A DNA stretch of 64,000 bases, taken from assembly GCF_018383585.1 (NCBI RefSeq), contig NZ_JAHAMK010000009.1, positions 1 to 64,000 of the forward strand, written 5' to 3'. The notes below the pieces were generated by a model. It did not search any database. It had not been told where the DNA came from and was given only the letters and a program-made list of their open reading frames with translations. Source of the stretch: Microvirga sp. 3-52. GTDB taxonomy: Bacteria; Pseudomonadota; Alphaproteobacteria; Rhizobiales; Beijerinckiaceae. Numbering within the stretch: position 1 is the first letter of the stretch; each line of letters opens with the position of its first letter. This document shows positions 63,380 through 64,000 of this stretch, piece after piece. Made by a program: the position numbers and the translations under genes.

Positions 63380-64000
63380 TCAGCTCGATGGCCGGCTCGC
63401 GAAGGCGAGACCGATGCCGAGCGCGACCATGGCCGCTCCGGACCCTTCCCGCAGGCGCCGGATCAGGTTGGGCCGCGCCGTTGCGCCCGCACGGATGCCG
63501 CTCGCCGCGAAGGCCACCACGATATCGACCAAGGTATTGAGGGCGACCGAGACGAAGCCGAGAACGGCGAATTGCAGAGCCACGTTGCCGACAGCCGGGT
63601 CCACGAACTGAGGCACGAAGGCGAGGAAGAACGCCGCCGTCTTGGGGTTTAATGCTTCCACCAGCACGCCCTCCTGGAAGGCCCGGCGAGCGCCGACCGG
63701 TGGTGCCGTCTGGTCGCCCGCCAAGGCCGCCAGTGCATCCCGACGCGCGACCTGGAACGTCCGAAAGCCGATCCAGACCAGGTACGCCGCGCCAAGCAGC
63801 TTCAGGACCGTGAACAGCTCCGCGCTGGCGAGGACGATGGCTGAGACCCCCAGGCTGCCGGCGAGGACATGGGCCATGCCGCCGAGCCCCGTCCCGAAGC
63901 TGGAAGCCACCCCTTCGGCCCGACCGCCCGCGAGCGTGCGGGCCGCAACGTAGAAGATACCGGGCCCAGGCGTGATGGCTAGGATGAGGGCTGCTGCGGT
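63380..64000 (-). CDS. LysE/RhtB-family amino-acid exporter, 5' end missing
   Basis: The frame is open to the right window edge, so the start is outside. Visible: AITPGPGIFYVAARTLAGGR, the LysE-family signature; VASSFGTGLGGMAHVLAGSL; LKLLGAAYLVWIGFRTFQ; FQEGVLVEALNPKTAAFFLAF; and FVDPAVGNV. About five membrane segments are present. The family exports amino acids, homoserine lactones or related metabolites. Confidence 0.88.
   Translation of the reverse strand, partial: TAAALILAITPGPGIFYVAARTLAGGRAEGVASSFGTGLGGMAHVLAGSLGVSAIVLASAELFTVLKLLGAAYLVWIGFRTFQVARRDALAALAGDQTAPPVGARRAFQEGVLVEALNPKTAAFFLAFVPQFVDPAVGNVALQFAVLGFVSVALNTLVDIVVAFAASGIRAGATARPNLIRRLREGSGAAMVALGIGLAFASRPSS

Overview
The window looks like a chromosome segment of a GC-rich alphaproteobacterium of the Rhizobiales. 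Evidence: an NDUFA12-type complex I accessory protein, a nifS-sufBCDS-sufT iron-sulfur operon behind an Irr-box-like palindrome, a class II (B12-dependent) ribonucleotide reductase, and the gene order dsbA-aroQ-accB-accC-aat-DUF2155-NDUFA12. Dispersed intergenic palindromes, whose chance reading frames start MAGLVPAIP, are common in Methylobacteriaceae and Bradyrhizobium relatives. Microvirga is a reasonable guess but not proven.

Layout. 0-8 kb: a partial outer-membrane beta-barrel gene, an alpha/beta hydrolase, an RhlE-type RNA helicase, tfoX-like and sufA genes, a Kef-type antiporter, a FAD monooxygenase and an SDR. 8-14.8 kb: the suf operon on the minus strand with its own terminator. 14.8-22.4 kb: a hydrolase, tyrS, a giant AsmA-like gene and bcp, interspersed with two decayed RTX/M10-type secreted-protein genes. 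22.4-31 kb: cell wall and RNA core genes: prfB (with a programmed +1 frameshift), a class A PBP, an amidase and RNase E. 31-41 kb: an aminotransferase, dsbA, aroQ, accBC, a possibly inserted methyltransferase, aat, DUF2155, a Tat-type SDR, a beta-helix protein, NDUFA12 and an ImmA/IrrE-type protease. 41.7-46.6 kb: an AT-richer non-coding stretch, then nrdJ.

46.9-53.2 kb is the main accessory region. It holds an MqsR/MqsA-type toxin-antitoxin pair with a third translationally coupled gene and a perfect 19-bp operator-like palindrome. It also holds a stand-alone RelA/SpoT synthetase-domain protein, a PPP phosphatase, a broken PD-(D/E)XK-nuclease-like gene and small orphan genes. 53.2-59.3 kb: a MocR regulator divergent from a four-gene cluster (methionine-gamma-lyase-like enzyme, YggS-like PLP protein, DapA-like lyase, lactate-permease-family transporter), probably an amino-acid or keto-acid catabolic unit. 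59.4-64 kb: transporters, including a guanidinium exporter (gdx) directly behind a clear guanidine-II (mini-ykkC) riboswitch, an isolated ATP synthase subunit a gene, and a partial LysE-type exporter.

The most informative points are the MqsRA three-gene module with its palindrome, the guanidine-II riboswitch, the Irr-box candidate before suf, the prfB frameshift, the dispersed palindrome family that has entered suf intercistronic gaps and also supplies terminators, and the direct repeats in the MocR divergent promoter. I saw no tRNA or rRNA gene, CRISPR array or intact insertion sequence.
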